20,000 nt of DNA. It comes from Symbiodinium natans. Taxonomy: Eukaryota > Sar > Dinophyceae > Suessiales > Symbiodiniaceae. Each line of letters starts with the position of its first letter. Within the stretch, counting starts at the first letter, position 1. Of the stretch, positions 7,271 through 14,766 are shown in pieces. The DNA is taken from positions 1 to 20,000 of the forward strand of contig CAJNDS010002628.1 in the NCBI GenBank assembly GCA_905221605.1, given 5' to 3'. A program made the translations under genes and the position numbers. The notes beneath the pieces are model-generated. The model did no database searches, was not told the origin of the DNA, and saw only the letters and a list, made by a program, of their open reading frames with translations.

Positions 7271-8460
7271 CATGTATAGGTATGGCACCTGCACAAGGCG
7301 CTGATCCAAAGAGTGCAGATGGAATCTTTCGTCGAGAATCCCGTGCTTGCTCTTCCCACTCCATGTGAGCGGAGACAGCAGCTGGTCCGACGAGCACTGG
7401 GTTTGGGATTTGTGGCCTACCTAGGCCCTAACTCCTAACTTGCAATCGTAGGCGTACCGTTGCGTCGGAAAGCTCATTGGATCCACCAGCTGGATTGCAT
7501 CCTTCGAACTCTTTTAGATTGAACACGAAATTTTCACCCAATCTTGAAGCTATAGGCAGCAGCTGTGACAGATTTATACACGCACAGCGCCACATCAATT
7601 TTGTTATATAGCTTGGCTTTGCTCTGTGCCTTGGGCATATATAGGCATGGCACCTGCGCAAGGCGCTGATCCAAAGAGTGCAGATGGAGTCTTTCGTCGA
7701 GAATTCTCGTGCTTGCTCTTCCCACTCCATGTGAGCGGAGATAGCAGCTGGTCCGACGAGCACTGGTTTTGGGATTTGTGGCCTACCTAGGCCCTAACTT
7801 GCAATTGTAGGCGTAGCGTTGCGTTGGAAAGCTCGTTGGATCCACCAGCTGGATTGCATCCTTCGAACTCTTTTAGATTGAACACGAAATTTTCACCCAA
7901 TCTTGAAGCTATAGGCAGCAGCTGTGACAGATTTATACACGCACAGCGCCACATCAATTTTGTTATATAGCTTGGCTTTGCTCTGTGCCTTGGGCATATA
8001 TAGGCATGGCACCTGCGCAAGGCGCTGATCCAAAGAGTGCAGATGGAATCTTTCGTCGAGAATTCTCGTGCTTGCTCTTCCCACTCCATGTGAGCGGAGA
8101 TAGCAGCTGGTCCGACGAGCACTGGTTTTGGGATTTGTGGCCTACCTAGGCCCTAACTTGCAATTGTAGGCGTAGCGTTGCGTTGGAAAGCTCGTTGGAT
8201 CCACCAGCTGGATTGCATCCTTCGAACTCTTTTAGATTGAACACGAAATTTTTCCCAATCTTGAAGCTATAGGCAGAAGCTGTGACAGATGTACATGCAC
8301 AGCGCCACATGAAGCAGGTTTTATGCTACTGTTGTTGGTGAGTTGATATAAGGTTCCTTTTTAACATTGGTGAGTGGTGTCTTTTTGGGGGTACAAGAAA
8401 TATCAAACCTACTTCACACCAATTGTTTATAGAGCCTGGCTTTGCTGTGCATTTTGGGCT
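7271..8460. repeat. 359-bp tandem repeat array
   Basis: Two complete units (7437-7795 and 7796-8154, period exactly 359) lie between a partial unit on the left (about 7271-7436, with a 7-base insertion CTCCTAA) and a partial unit on the right (8155-8310, continuing at 8420-8460 after an insertion). The complete units differ at only a few positions, so the expansion is recent. A minus-strand frame of 111 codons recurs in each unit, but its conservation is just that of the repeat, and I do not treat it as a gene. The array follows the ankyrin gene by about 70 bases and may include its 3' end. Confidence 0.9.
8311..8415. mobile_element. 105-bp MITE-like insertion in the last 359-bp unit
   Basis: The fourth repeat unit is split: the sequence before (CAGCGCCACAT) and after (CAATTGTTTATAG) is contiguous in the other units as CGCCACATCAATTTTG. 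The inserted 105 bases have terminal inverted repeats (GAAGCAGGTTTTAT against GAAGTAGGTTTGAT) and are flanked by ACAT (8307-8310) and ACAC (8416-8419), a likely 4-bp target duplication with one change. It is close in size to the ankyrin intron element but shares no obvious sequence with it. Confidence 0.8.
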
Positions 8461-8488
8461 CTGATGGAGTAGCGACGGTTGAGGCCAC

Positions 8489-8560
8489 TTCTTAGGGTGT
8501 AGGGTTTAGGGTTGCGGGTTTAGGGGTTAGTGGTTAGGGGTTAGGGGTTCAGGGTGAGGC
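8489..8560. repeat. TTTAGGG / TTAGGGG block
   Basis: Irregular TTTAGGG units changing to TTAGGGG 7-mers. The left edge shares CCACTTCTTAGGGT with 4452-4465. Confidence 0.8.
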
Positions 8561-8575
8561 CAGGCCGTACGTGGA

Positions 8576-8641
8576 ATGTTAGATCTCATCGTCAGCCCGG
8601 AGCAGGAATTCCTGCTGCCACGCTTGCGTGACCACCACTAG
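8576..8641 (+). CDS. short open frame or exon fragment, unknown
   Basis: ATG at 8576 opens MLDLIVSPEQEFLLPRLRDH and stops at 8639-8641. A CAG acceptor (8593-8595) and a GT donor (8628) lie inside, so it could instead be a 32-base exon reading PEQEFLLPRL. It contains a perfect 14-base palindrome GCAGGAATTCCTGC. It sits between a TTTAGGG block and, 110 bases on, a CCCTAAA block. No family recognised. Confidence 0.25.
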   Translation: MLDLIVSPEQEFLLPRLRDHH

Positions 8642-8749
8642 CCTACCTTCAGAACCTCCCAAAAACAAGATTCTTCCTTAAAACAAGGGTCATAGAAGGA
8701 TCATGATTTTTTCTGGGGATTCTGAGGCACATAGCAGAAGCTTCAGATT

Positions 8750-9222
8750 GCTCCCTAAACCCTAAACCCTAAACCCTAAACCCTAAACGGATTGGTCCTG
8801 AGCCATGTAGCTTGCCTCTCCGAAAAAACCAGACTAGTTCTGAGAGTGTCTGCCGATCGCGAAAACAAGCCCCCTCCCCGCCCCAGATTTGGGTTTAGGG
8901 TCTAGGCTCTAGGGTTTAGGGTTTAGGGTTTGGGGTTTAGGGTTTAGGGTTTCGGGTTTAGGGTTTAGGGTTTAGGGGGAGCAGGGTGGAAGGTTTAGGG
9001 TTAGAGGAGTTGCAAAGACCCCACCACCTTCGGTTCCGGGATGTCTCTAGGTTGTTCCTGAGCCAGGGTTTGCTTCCGCTTGCTACGCCCTAAACCCTAA
9101 ACCCTAAACCCTAAACCCCTAAACCCTAAACCCCTTAACCCCTAAACCCTAAACCCTAAACCCTAAACCCTAAACCCTAAACCCTAAACCCAAACCTTTG
9201 AACCCTAAACCCTAAACCCTAG
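8750..9222. repeat. CCCTAAA, TTTAGGG and CCCTAAA blocks
   Basis: CCCTAAA at 8750-8788, a unique island 8789-8885 ending in a pyrimidine-rich CCCCGCCCCAG, TTTAGGG at 8886-9002, a 75-base unique spacer, then CCCTAAA at 9086-9222 including CCCCTAAA and CCCCTTAA variants. The island has an open frame on + but no family can be named. Confidence 0.85.
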
Positions 9223-9304
9223 ACATCCTAGGCGCCCAGACCTGAAGCCTGTGCTGATTGGGGGGGTTGCGGGTTTCGGATAGTTGGTTTGTCGGGTATG
9301 CGTT

Positions 9305-9408
9305 GCGATGTTCCCGCCTACACTAACAGTCCTTAATAGGGATTATCGTACCCCGATTATAATCCTGATTAAGGGAAGTCAATATATGGGCGGATGTCCC
9401 AAGGTATA
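9305..9408. mobile_element. diverged copy of the family A hairpin element
   Basis: It shares ACAGTCCTTAATAGGGA, then TATC-TA and CCCC, with 3943-4058 and ends with CCCAAGGTA like that copy. The arms still pair (CCTTAATAGGGATTAT against CCTTAATCAGGATTAT), so it keeps hairpin form although the outer ends are eroded. Boundaries are approximate. Confidence 0.65.
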
Positions 9409-9660
9409 TTGGTTCGGGTAAGACTGTAGGGTTGATGGGCAAAATTTGCACCACGGAGAAACCAACCCCCCGTATAGTTTACGGCTTTACAGTTTAGGGT
9501 TCGGCTAACCCCCAAATCCCTAGCAAGGGCCTACGCGCACTTTGCTGGGACGCCTTAGAGGTCACTTGAAGGGGGGGTTGGGGGGAGTTTTATCCCGAGG
9601 ATCGAAGCGACGAAACCCTGTGCCTTCAACCCCTAGGATCGAAGCAACGAAACCCTGCGC
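9409..9660. other. unique DNA with a short tandem duplication
   Basis: No gene is seen. AGGATCGAAGCGACGAAACC (from about 9598) is repeated as AGGATCGAAGCAACGAAACC (from about 9635), a two-copy repeat with a 37-base period. Confidence 0.6.
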
Positions 9661-9892
9661 AAACCCTAAGACCTAAACCCGAAATCCCGAACCCTAAACC
9701 CTAAACCTTAAACCCTCAACCCCTAAGCCTGAGTCATCCCCACGTGATTTCGAGGTTTTGCAAACCCTATCCCTCAGTCAACCCTCAAACCTCATTCCTA
9801 AACCCTGCAGCCTACACCCTAAAGCCGAGTCCTAAACCCTAAACCCGAAACCCCAAACCCCAAACCCCAAACCCTAAACCCTAAACCCTGGA
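9660..9892. repeat. degenerate CCCTAAA region
   Basis: CCCTAAA, CCCCAAA and CCCTCAA units with a unique insert near 9735-9765. Confidence 0.8.
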
Positions 9893-9919
9893 TGGAAAGT
9901 CCGTTTTTTTTGGGCCCAG

Positions 9920-9968
9920 GACGCACCATGCCCCAAGACTCCGAGTCGCCGGTGCCGGCCCTGGCAGG
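9920..9968 (+). other. exon-like island
   Basis: After a T-rich stretch and CCCAG (9915-9919) one frame reads RTMPQDSESPVPALA and ends at a possible GC donor before TTTAGGG repeats (from 9976). CCCTAAA lies to the left. Strand and boundaries are uncertain. Confidence 0.28.
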
Positions 9969-9975
9969 GCTTATT

Positions 9976-10020
9976 CGGGTTTAGGGTTTCGGGTTTAGGG
10001 TTTAGGGTGTAGGGTTTGCT
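9976..10020. repeat. TTTAGGG block
   Basis: Four to five TTTAGGG units with TTTCGGG and TGTAGGG variants. Confidence 0.85.
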
Positions 10021-10061
10021 GTGTAGGGCGTAGGTGCTGTGAAGGTTAGGTTTCGAACAAG

Positions 10062-10181
10062 CTCGAAAGCTTCATGAGGTGCGAAGAGCAGCTCTGGCCC
10101 GATTGTGGAGGGCCATCTAACACTTTTCTCCCGCCCCATGCCGTCCGAGGCGGCAAAGCCACCCAAACCTATTCCTTTTAG
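10062..10181. other. coding-like segment, strand uncertain
   Basis: On + the frame after CAAG (10058-10061) reads LESFMRCEEQLWPDCGGPSN and stops at TAG 10179-10181, which lies in a TTTTAGGG unit. On minus an overlapping frame is also open and protein-like (STIGPELLFAPHEAFELVRN). I cannot choose. Confidence 0.28.
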
Positions 10182-10610
10182 GGTTTAGGCCTAAACTCAA
10201 AGCAACAGTCCACTTGAAAAAACTTATTCAGTTTCATGAATACGGGTTGGGTCCGACACCAAGCAGGTCCCAGAGGGCAGGGTTAGTAGGCGCCAGAAAA
10301 GGGCCAGGTGAGGGGGGTCAGGGGGTCAGCCGACGGTCAGGGGTCGTCCAGGCCAGGGGAGCCAGGGGGTGGGAGGGCCCCTAGGCTGGGGCCCTTGGGG
10401 CCGCACGGAGCTTGGATGTTGGGGTTTAGGGGAATGACTTTCATGAGGGACCAGTACTGGTCCCGACAAGAACTCGCTCCCGGTGCCCATCGTGGGTGCT
10501 ACCGACCTCCGAGCTGTGGGCGAACGACCTGCGTCGGCTTGCGCCATCGGGGTCGAGGGGCTTAGGCGCCGCCCACGTTGGGGGCGGCCTAGGCCTTTTT
10601 GGTTCAGAGT
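10182..10610. other. GC-rich unique region, possible exon near 10468-10565
   Basis: About 430 bases of non-telomeric DNA. GGGTCAG-type purine-rich repeats fill about 10300-10400. From about 10468 all three + frames stay open for 90 bases; the most protein-like reads NSLPVPIVGATDLRAVGERP. Because all frames are open in this GC-rich DNA, the coding claim is weak. Confidence 0.3.
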
Positions 10611-11060
10611 TGAGGGTTTAGGGTTTAGGCGGTTTAGGGTGTATGGTTACAGGCTTTACTGTGCTGGGTTTACAGGGTGTTACAGGGCTTACAGGGTTTC
10701 ACGGGGTTTACGGGTTTTTACCGGGCTTAGAGTTTCTTTGCGGGATTTACAGTTTTGTTTTAGGGTTTGCGGGCTTTACAAGGCTTTGTAGGGTTTAGGG
10801 TTGAGGCGGTCTTATGATTTAGGTTGGTATGTTTCCCAACAGTCTTTATCTTGTACCCCCTAGTATAGTCCCTGTTCATCCAAGTTTTAGGTTTGAGGTT
10901 TTTTGGGGATCTATAGGGCTTAGGGTTTAGGGCTTAGCGTTTTGAGGCTCTTGCAAGTTTAGGGCCTAGGGTCATGGTTACCTATCCACTTGTTGGGCTG
11001 CGTAAGTCGGGCTTTTGAGGGTTCAGGGTTTAGGGTTTAGTGCTTAGGGTTTAGGATTTC
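10610..11060. repeat. irregular TTTAGGG / TTTACAGGG region
   Basis: TTTAGGG units that drift into TTTACAGGG-like 9-mers (10650-10800), then further TTTAGGG variants at about 10910-11060. A short segment at 10829-10878 (AACAGTC ... ATAGTCCCTGTT) may be a third, very diverged family A remnant. Confidence 0.7.
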
Positions 11061-11127
11061 TAACTCAGAGCTATCCATTTTTGGAGCTTAGGACTTCCAA
11101 CTCCCAGGACCCCTTCGTACTTCGTAG

Positions 11128-11161
11128 GTGACTTCAAACGCATGATCCGGCCACAACATAG
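11128..11161 (+). other. possible micro-exon
   Basis: Bounded by TTCGTAG and AG|GTACGC; one frame reads DFKRMIRPQHR. TTTAGGG lies upstream and CCCTAAA downstream. Too short to support alone. Confidence 0.25.
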
Positions 11162-11169
11162 GTACGCCC

Positions 11170-11250
11170 CCTAGACCCTATAGACCCTAAACCCTAAACG
11201 GTATACCCTAAACCCCAAACCCTAAACCCTAAACCCTAAACTTTGATGGG
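11170..11250. repeat. CCCTAAA block
   Basis: CCCTAAA units with CCCCAAA variants. Confidence 0.85.
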
Positions 11251-11353
11251 CAAGATCCCCCCCCTTGTTGAGGTTAAGAGGATCGTGCTGTGAGGCCAAG
11301 AACATCGAAGCTCCAGAGTCCTCAAAACCTGTAGCCCTGAAATCCTATCCTAG

Positions 11354-11451
11354 AAGCCGTCTTAAAATCCACGATCTCGAGTTTCGGGGTCGAGAAGCTT
11401 GAGGCGCTAGCCACTGAGCAAGGAGCACGTGCGACAGCTGCGCCCGAGTGA
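11354..11451 (+). CDS. candidate terminal exon, unknown protein
   Basis: After CTATCCTAG (acceptor AG 11352-11353) the frame reads AVLKSTISSFGVEKLEALAT, followed by EQGARATAAPE and a TGA stop at 11449-11451. Composition is that of a charged helical C-terminus. The exon starts one base into a codon, so the previous exon should end with a single leftover base; I could not identify that exon with confidence. The opposite strand is also open but richer in Ser/Ala/Cys. No family recognised. Confidence 0.42.
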
Positions 11452-11530
11452 AGGGACAAGGCCCTAAAATCCCGAAAGCCTTCATAGCAGCCCTTAAGCC
11501 AAAACAAGTCCCAATAAGCCCCACAAGCCC

Positions 11531-11715
11531 CACAAACCCTCCAAACCCTCTAAACCCGGGATACGTACCCTAAACCCTCTACCCCCCAAACCCTAAACCC
11601 TAAACCCTGTAAGCCCTATAAGCCCCTTGACACACTAAACCCTAAGCCCTAAACCCTAAACCCTAAACCCTAAACCCTAAACCCTAAACCCTAAGCCCTA
11701 AGCCCTAAGCCTCAG
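11531..11715. repeat. CCCTAAA array
   Basis: CCCTAAA units, cleanest at 11636-11700, changing to CCCTAAG just before the exon candidate at 11716 and ending CCTCAG, an acceptor-like end. Confidence 0.9.
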
Positions 11716-11785
11716 GCCAAGAAGGGCAAGCAGGCGCAGCAGGAAGGCGATGACGAGGACCCGAACGCGATCAGAACCTCCTACG
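11716..11785 (+). CDS. candidate internal exon, unknown protein
   Basis: CCCTAAGCCTCAG leads directly into AKKGKQAQQEGDDEDPNAIR, then TSY and a G|GTCTTTCAG donor at 11786; TTTAGGG repeats start 12 bases further on. The lysine/glutamine then acidic composition is typical of a charged linker, and the opposite strand is poor. The exon is 70 bases (phase 0 in, one leftover base out). It is the clearest case of an exon with CCCTAAA against its acceptor and TTTAGGG just inside its donor. Confidence 0.48.
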
Positions 11786-11797
11786 GTCTTTCAGAGT

Positions 11798-11915
11798 TTG
11801 GGTTTTAGGGTTTAGGGTTTAGGGTTTAGGGTTTAGGGTTTAGGGTTTAGGGTTTAGGGTTTAGGGTTTAGGGTTTAGGGTTTAGGGTGTGGGGTTGAGG
11901 GTTTAGGGTTTGAGA
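11798..11915. repeat. clean TTTAGGG array
   Basis: About 14 nearly perfect TTTAGGG units following the exon candidate at 11716-11785. The next 200 bases (11916-12119) are unique and show no gene. Confidence 0.95.
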
Positions 11916-12119
11916 AACCCGCCCAAAACATTACAGCTCCAGACTCTGAACCAGTGTAGGGTTTGGGGAATCATGGGCTTGGGGGTTTCCCCACGCCTTC
12001 AACCCCAAAACCCTTAAGCTCTTCGGCAAGTAACCGTTGTAATCCCAAGACTCCCGTTCATCCTTCCCCCCTCCACCCCCCTTGTGGTTCAGCCATTTGC
12101 ATACGGATTTTTGAGGTTG

Positions 12120-12320
12120 AAGATTCCTAAACCCTGAGCCCTATAAGCCCTCAAGGCCATAGACCCTATAAACCCAAGCAGCCCAGTGCTGGAGCAATCC
12201 CCCCAGACCCTAAACCCTAAACCCTAAACCCTAACCCCAAAACCCTAAACCCTAAATGCCCTAAACCCTAAACCCTAAACCCTAAACCCTAAACCCTAAA
12301 CCCTAAACCCTAAACCCCAC
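12120..12320. repeat. CCCTAAA array
   Basis: Decayed units first, then a clean CCCTAAA run from about 12208 to 12315. Confidence 0.9.
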
Positions 12321-12331
12321 TCGCCTGGGAG

Positions 12332-12380
12332 GAGGGCATCGGCCAGAGCAGCGACGACCTGGTGCAGCCATCCCTGTTGG
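12332..12380 (+). CDS. candidate internal exon, unknown protein
   Basis: After GGGAG (AG 12330-12331) the frame reads EGIGQSSDDLVQPSLL and ends before GCAAGCG, a good GC-type donor at 12381. The open frame continues to a GGTTCAGGG boundary at about 12404, which would be an alternative donor. On minus a Leu/Ala-rich frame is also open. CCCTAAA lies left, TTTAGGG variants right. Confidence 0.33.
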
Positions 12381-12399
12381 GCAAGCGCGGGCGCCCGGC

Positions 12400-12490
12400 T
12401 TCGGGTTCAGGGGTTTGGGGTTCAGGGGTTTAGGGTTTGGGGTTTAGGGTTTAGGGTTTAGGGTTCAGGGTTTAAGGCTAGGGTCTAGGG
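12400..12490. repeat. TTTAGGG variant block
   Basis: TTCAGGGG, TTTGGGG and TTTAGGG units. Confidence 0.85.
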
Positions 12491-12493
12491 TCT

Positions 12494-13149
12494 GAAAGAC
12501 CTTATGCCTGGTCAATACAATATGCCCACCCCTTGCCCGCCCCAACACTCACAAGTAGAGTGTGCAGTGGGGTAAGGATGCCCGCCGGCAAGGCACCTTG
12601 AGGGCTGCAGCTCACTACGCGCTCCCCCCACTCCAACACGCAGGGATGGAGTGCTTCCCCGCTGCAGCTCCGGCCCAACCTGTCGAGTGGGCCGTCGGGC
12701 TTGAGCCACCGCACCGACTGTTAGGCGCCCAGCCATCCCTGTTCATAGCACGCTGCTGTAGCTGCCACGCCTCTTGCGCCGCTCACAGCCCTAGCATGCC
12801 CCGTGCCGCCCAAGACCAGCACCACCAAGCAACCTAAGTGACGCCACCCATGGCCAAGCCGCTCCAGAGTTCAGACCACCCCTATAGCATCTACATACCA
12901 CCTCGTGCCTTTGGTCCAGGCAGTCCCCCCCCCAGTTCCCGGCAACCTCCAAAAAAGGTCCATCACTGCGGCTGCAAGAAGCTTGGAAGTCACGCAGCAA
13001 GCGTAACTTGGGCGTCAGAACCTTTGAAAGCCCTTATGCCTGGTCAATATAATATGCCCACCCCTTGCCCGCCCCAACACTCACAAGTAGAGTGTGCGGT
13101 GGGGTAAGGACGCACGCCCGCAAGGCGCCTTAAGGGCTGCAGCTCACTA
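12494..13149. repeat. unit with 124-bp terminal direct repeats (TRIM-like or truncated tandem repeat)
   Basis: 12494-12617 and 13026-13149 are direct repeats of 124 bases with a handful of differences (both contain ATGCCTGGTCAATA and GCAGCTCACTA), offset 532. The 408 bases between are unique and GC-rich. Telomere-like repeats begin immediately outside both ends. Direct terminal repeats around a short non-coding core fit a miniature LTR-type element; equally it could be 1.2 copies of a 532-base tandem repeat. I see no primer-binding site or TG...CA ends. Open frames inside are probably GC-driven. Confidence 0.7.
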
Positions 13150-13157
13150 ATTGCACA

Positions 13158-13245
13158 TAGGGTTTAGGGTTCAGGGTTTCGGGTTTAGGGTATAAACCAT
13201 AAAACTGTCGGTAAAAAGAGTCCCAGGTAGGGTTTAGGGGGGGGG
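13158..13245. repeat. TTTAGGG block with CAG|GTAGGG boundary
   Basis: Variants of TTTAGGG at 13158-13190, then about 25 unique bases ending CCCAG|GTAGGGTTTAGGGG. The AG|GTAGGG boundary matches those at 15642 and 15809, but no exon can be defined here. Confidence 0.6.
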
Positions 13246-13590
13246 GATACCCCGTATTCCATGCAAGCGGCTAGGTAATTTGTCGTGTAGGGGGTTAGCG
13301 CAAGTTAGGGTCAGAGTGTATAGCACCAAGGGATGTGTGAGGGATGACTAGTGGTCAGTGTACATATGTGTCTTTAGATACTGCATACTGTTGAGTGTCT
13401 ACTTTGCGTGCCATTCAGGGGGACACTGGCAGGTAAAACTCCCCCCCCCCCCCTCAGACAGGGCTGTGGGATTTTGACCGAAAGCCCTAAACCCTAACCC
13501 TAAACTCTAACACAAGAGTTCTAGGTCTTGTGAGTTGCCCTTAAGAACGGAGTGTGCACACTTGGTTTAAGTATCAGGCTCCTGTAAGCC
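13246..13590. other. unique DNA without recognisable gene
   Basis: Contains a C run at about 13441-13453 and a short CCCTAAA remnant at 13484-13510. Nothing else identified. Confidence 0.5.
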
Positions 13591-13591
13591 T

Positions 13592-13706
13592 TATATGGGT
13601 GGTTGTCAAAATTATGGCTCCTTTTTGGATCCCCATTTTAATACGGCACCTAATATTCAGGGTACGTAACCCCAAAGGGATCATAATCTTGACAGCCACC
13701 CAATAT
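13592..13706. mobile_element. 115-bp MITE-like inverted-repeat element
   Basis: The left arm (13592-13620: ATGGGTGGTTGTCAAAATTA) pairs with the right arm (13677-13706; reverse complement TTGGGTGGCTGTCAAGATTA), about 24 of 30 matching, with further weaker pairing inwards. No target duplication is clear. An open frame across it is incidental. Confidence 0.75.
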
Positions 13707-13759
13707 GAAACCAAAACCATCTTTCCAGGTCAAACTACGGTTTTCTCCCAGTGGTGAAG

Positions 13760-13965
13760 CTCATCTAAGCCCCCCCCAAAAAAAAATCCCAAAACCCCAA
13801 ATCCTCTAACTCAGCGTTGCAGCTTCTTACGACGATGTGGGGTTTAGGGTTTAGGCTGAGCTTAGGGAAGCTTATCAAGGCCCCTCCCACCCCCTGTGCT
13901 TCTAAAAGGCTCTTTTTTTCGGATCTTCTGTGGGCAAACCCCGAACCCTAAACCCTAAATCCTAA
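13760..13965. repeat. mixed telomere-like remnants
   Basis: Poly(C)/poly(A) at 13770-13788, decayed CCCCAAA, a short TTTAGGG run near 13838-13855 and CCCTAAA at 13938-13963. Confidence 0.7.
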
Positions 13966-13969
13966 CGAG

Positions 13970-14075
13970 GCCTCTGGAGGAGGACTTCCCAGACTGGGAA
14001 ACACGAGCTAGGTCGCTTGGGTCACTATGGCGGAGGGGTGCGGGCTTCCTAGAGAAGAGGAGGTCGGAAGGTTGA
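13970..14075 (+). CDS. candidate exon, possibly terminal, unknown protein
   Basis: After CCTAACGAG (AG 13968-13969) the frame reads PLEEDFPDWETRARSLGSLW and continues RRGAGFLEKRRSEG to a TGA at 14073-14075. The acidic start with aromatic residues and basic end is protein-like. It could also stop earlier at a donor GTGCGG near 14038. A second + frame (TGKHELGRLGHYGGG) is also open. CCCTAAA left, TTTAGGG right. Confidence 0.38.
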
Positions 14076-14084
14076 GGGCTTAGG

Positions 14085-14160
14085 TTTAGGGTTTAGGGTT
14101 TTGGGTTTTTAGTAGGGTTTAGGGTTTTGGGCTTAGGGCTTGGGGCTTTGAGAAGCTAAG
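14085..14160. repeat. TTTAGGG variant block
   Basis: TTTAGGG, TTTTGGG and CTTAGGG units. Confidence 0.8.
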
Positions 14161-14244
14161 GGCTTGGGGAAGGTTCTTTTTTCAAAAACGGCTCAGGGAA
14201 GTCTCGGGTTAGAGTTTGGGGTTTGTTACAGGGTTCTGGGTTCT

Positions 14245-14307
14245 TAAGGGGGGCCCCCCCCCCCCCCCCCCCCCTATGCGATGTATCAGCCGCCCCCCCC
14301 CCCCCCC
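14245..14307. repeat. G run joined to two poly(C) tracts
   Basis: A run of six G is directly joined to 21 C (14254-14274); a second run of 15 C lies at 14293-14307 after 18 ordinary bases. Confidence 0.9.
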
Positions 14308-14320
14308 AACTCACTCTGAG

Positions 14321-14365
14321 CCATGACATCCGACGTAGGCTGCACTTTGGGAGCCCCCAACGAAC
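14321..14365 (+). other. exon-like island
   Basis: After CACTCTGAG the segment is open in two frames (MTSDVGCTLGAPNEHG from an ATG at 14323, or SHDIRRRLHFGSPQRT) and ends at ACGG|GTTCAGGG. Frame cannot be chosen. Confidence 0.28.
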
Positions 14366-14374
14366 ACGGGTTCA

Positions 14375-14600
14375 GGGCTCCGGGTTTAGGGTTTAGGGTT
14401 TAGGGTTTAGGGTTGAGGGAGCAGGTTTGTAGGGGCGTATAGGGTCTGCAGGTTTATCGGGTTTGCAGGGTTTACAGGGTTTATGGAGTTCATAAAACCC
14501 TAAACCCTACACCCTATAAACCCTTATAGGGTTTATAGAGTTTATAGGGTTTATAGGGTTTATAGGGTTTATAGAGCTTATAGGGTTTATAGGCTTTAGG
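14375..14600. repeat. TTTAGGG block and TTTATAGGG 9-mer array with an orientation switch
   Basis: TTTAGGG at 14375-14415 changes to TTTACAGGG-like units, then CCCTATAAACCC (about 14511-14522) meets TATAGGGTTTATAGAG head to head, followed by about six TTTATAGGG units to 14592. Confidence 0.85.
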
Positions 14601-14628
14601 GGTGCTATGGTCTATGATTCCGTGCGCT

Positions 14629-14697
14629 AAGGAAGCTCCGCTGCTTCATGGAGTATGGGAATGCTTGGACCGGGTCTCGGAGCTGTTTTTCCCGAAG
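14629..14697. other. coding-like island, strand uncertain
   Basis: On + after AAGGAAG one frame reads PLLHGVWECLDRVSELFFPK up to the TTTAGGG array at 14700. On minus, directly after CCCTAAACCCTAAG, another frame reads LREKQLRDPVQAFPYSMKQR. Both look like protein. Confidence 0.3.
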
Positions 14698-14699
14698 CT

Positions 14700-14757
14700 T
14701 AGGGTTTAGGGTTTAGGGTTTAGGGTTTAGGGTTTAGGGTTTAGGGTTTAGGGTTTT
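14700..14757. repeat. clean TTTAGGG array
   Basis: About eight perfect units. Confidence 0.95.
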
Positions 14758-14766
14758 GTTTAGGGG

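Noticed and set aside
7099-7368. 89-codon + frame overlapping the ankyrin exon
   Set aside because: It overlaps ankyrin exon two in a different phase; the ankyrin reading with exact 33-residue period is far better.
7428-8122. Two nearly identical 111-codon minus-strand frames
   Set aside because: Their similarity follows from the 359-bp tandem repeat; no domain or start/stop context supports a gene, and the partial units do not keep the frame.
12562-13107. Frames of 89-91 codons inside the direct-repeat unit
   Set aside because: GC-rich DNA with frames open on both strands and no splice or domain evidence; kept only as part of the repeat unit.
12494-13149. CRISPR-like direct repeats
   Set aside because: Only two long copies with a 408-base spacer; no short regularly spaced repeats anywhere.
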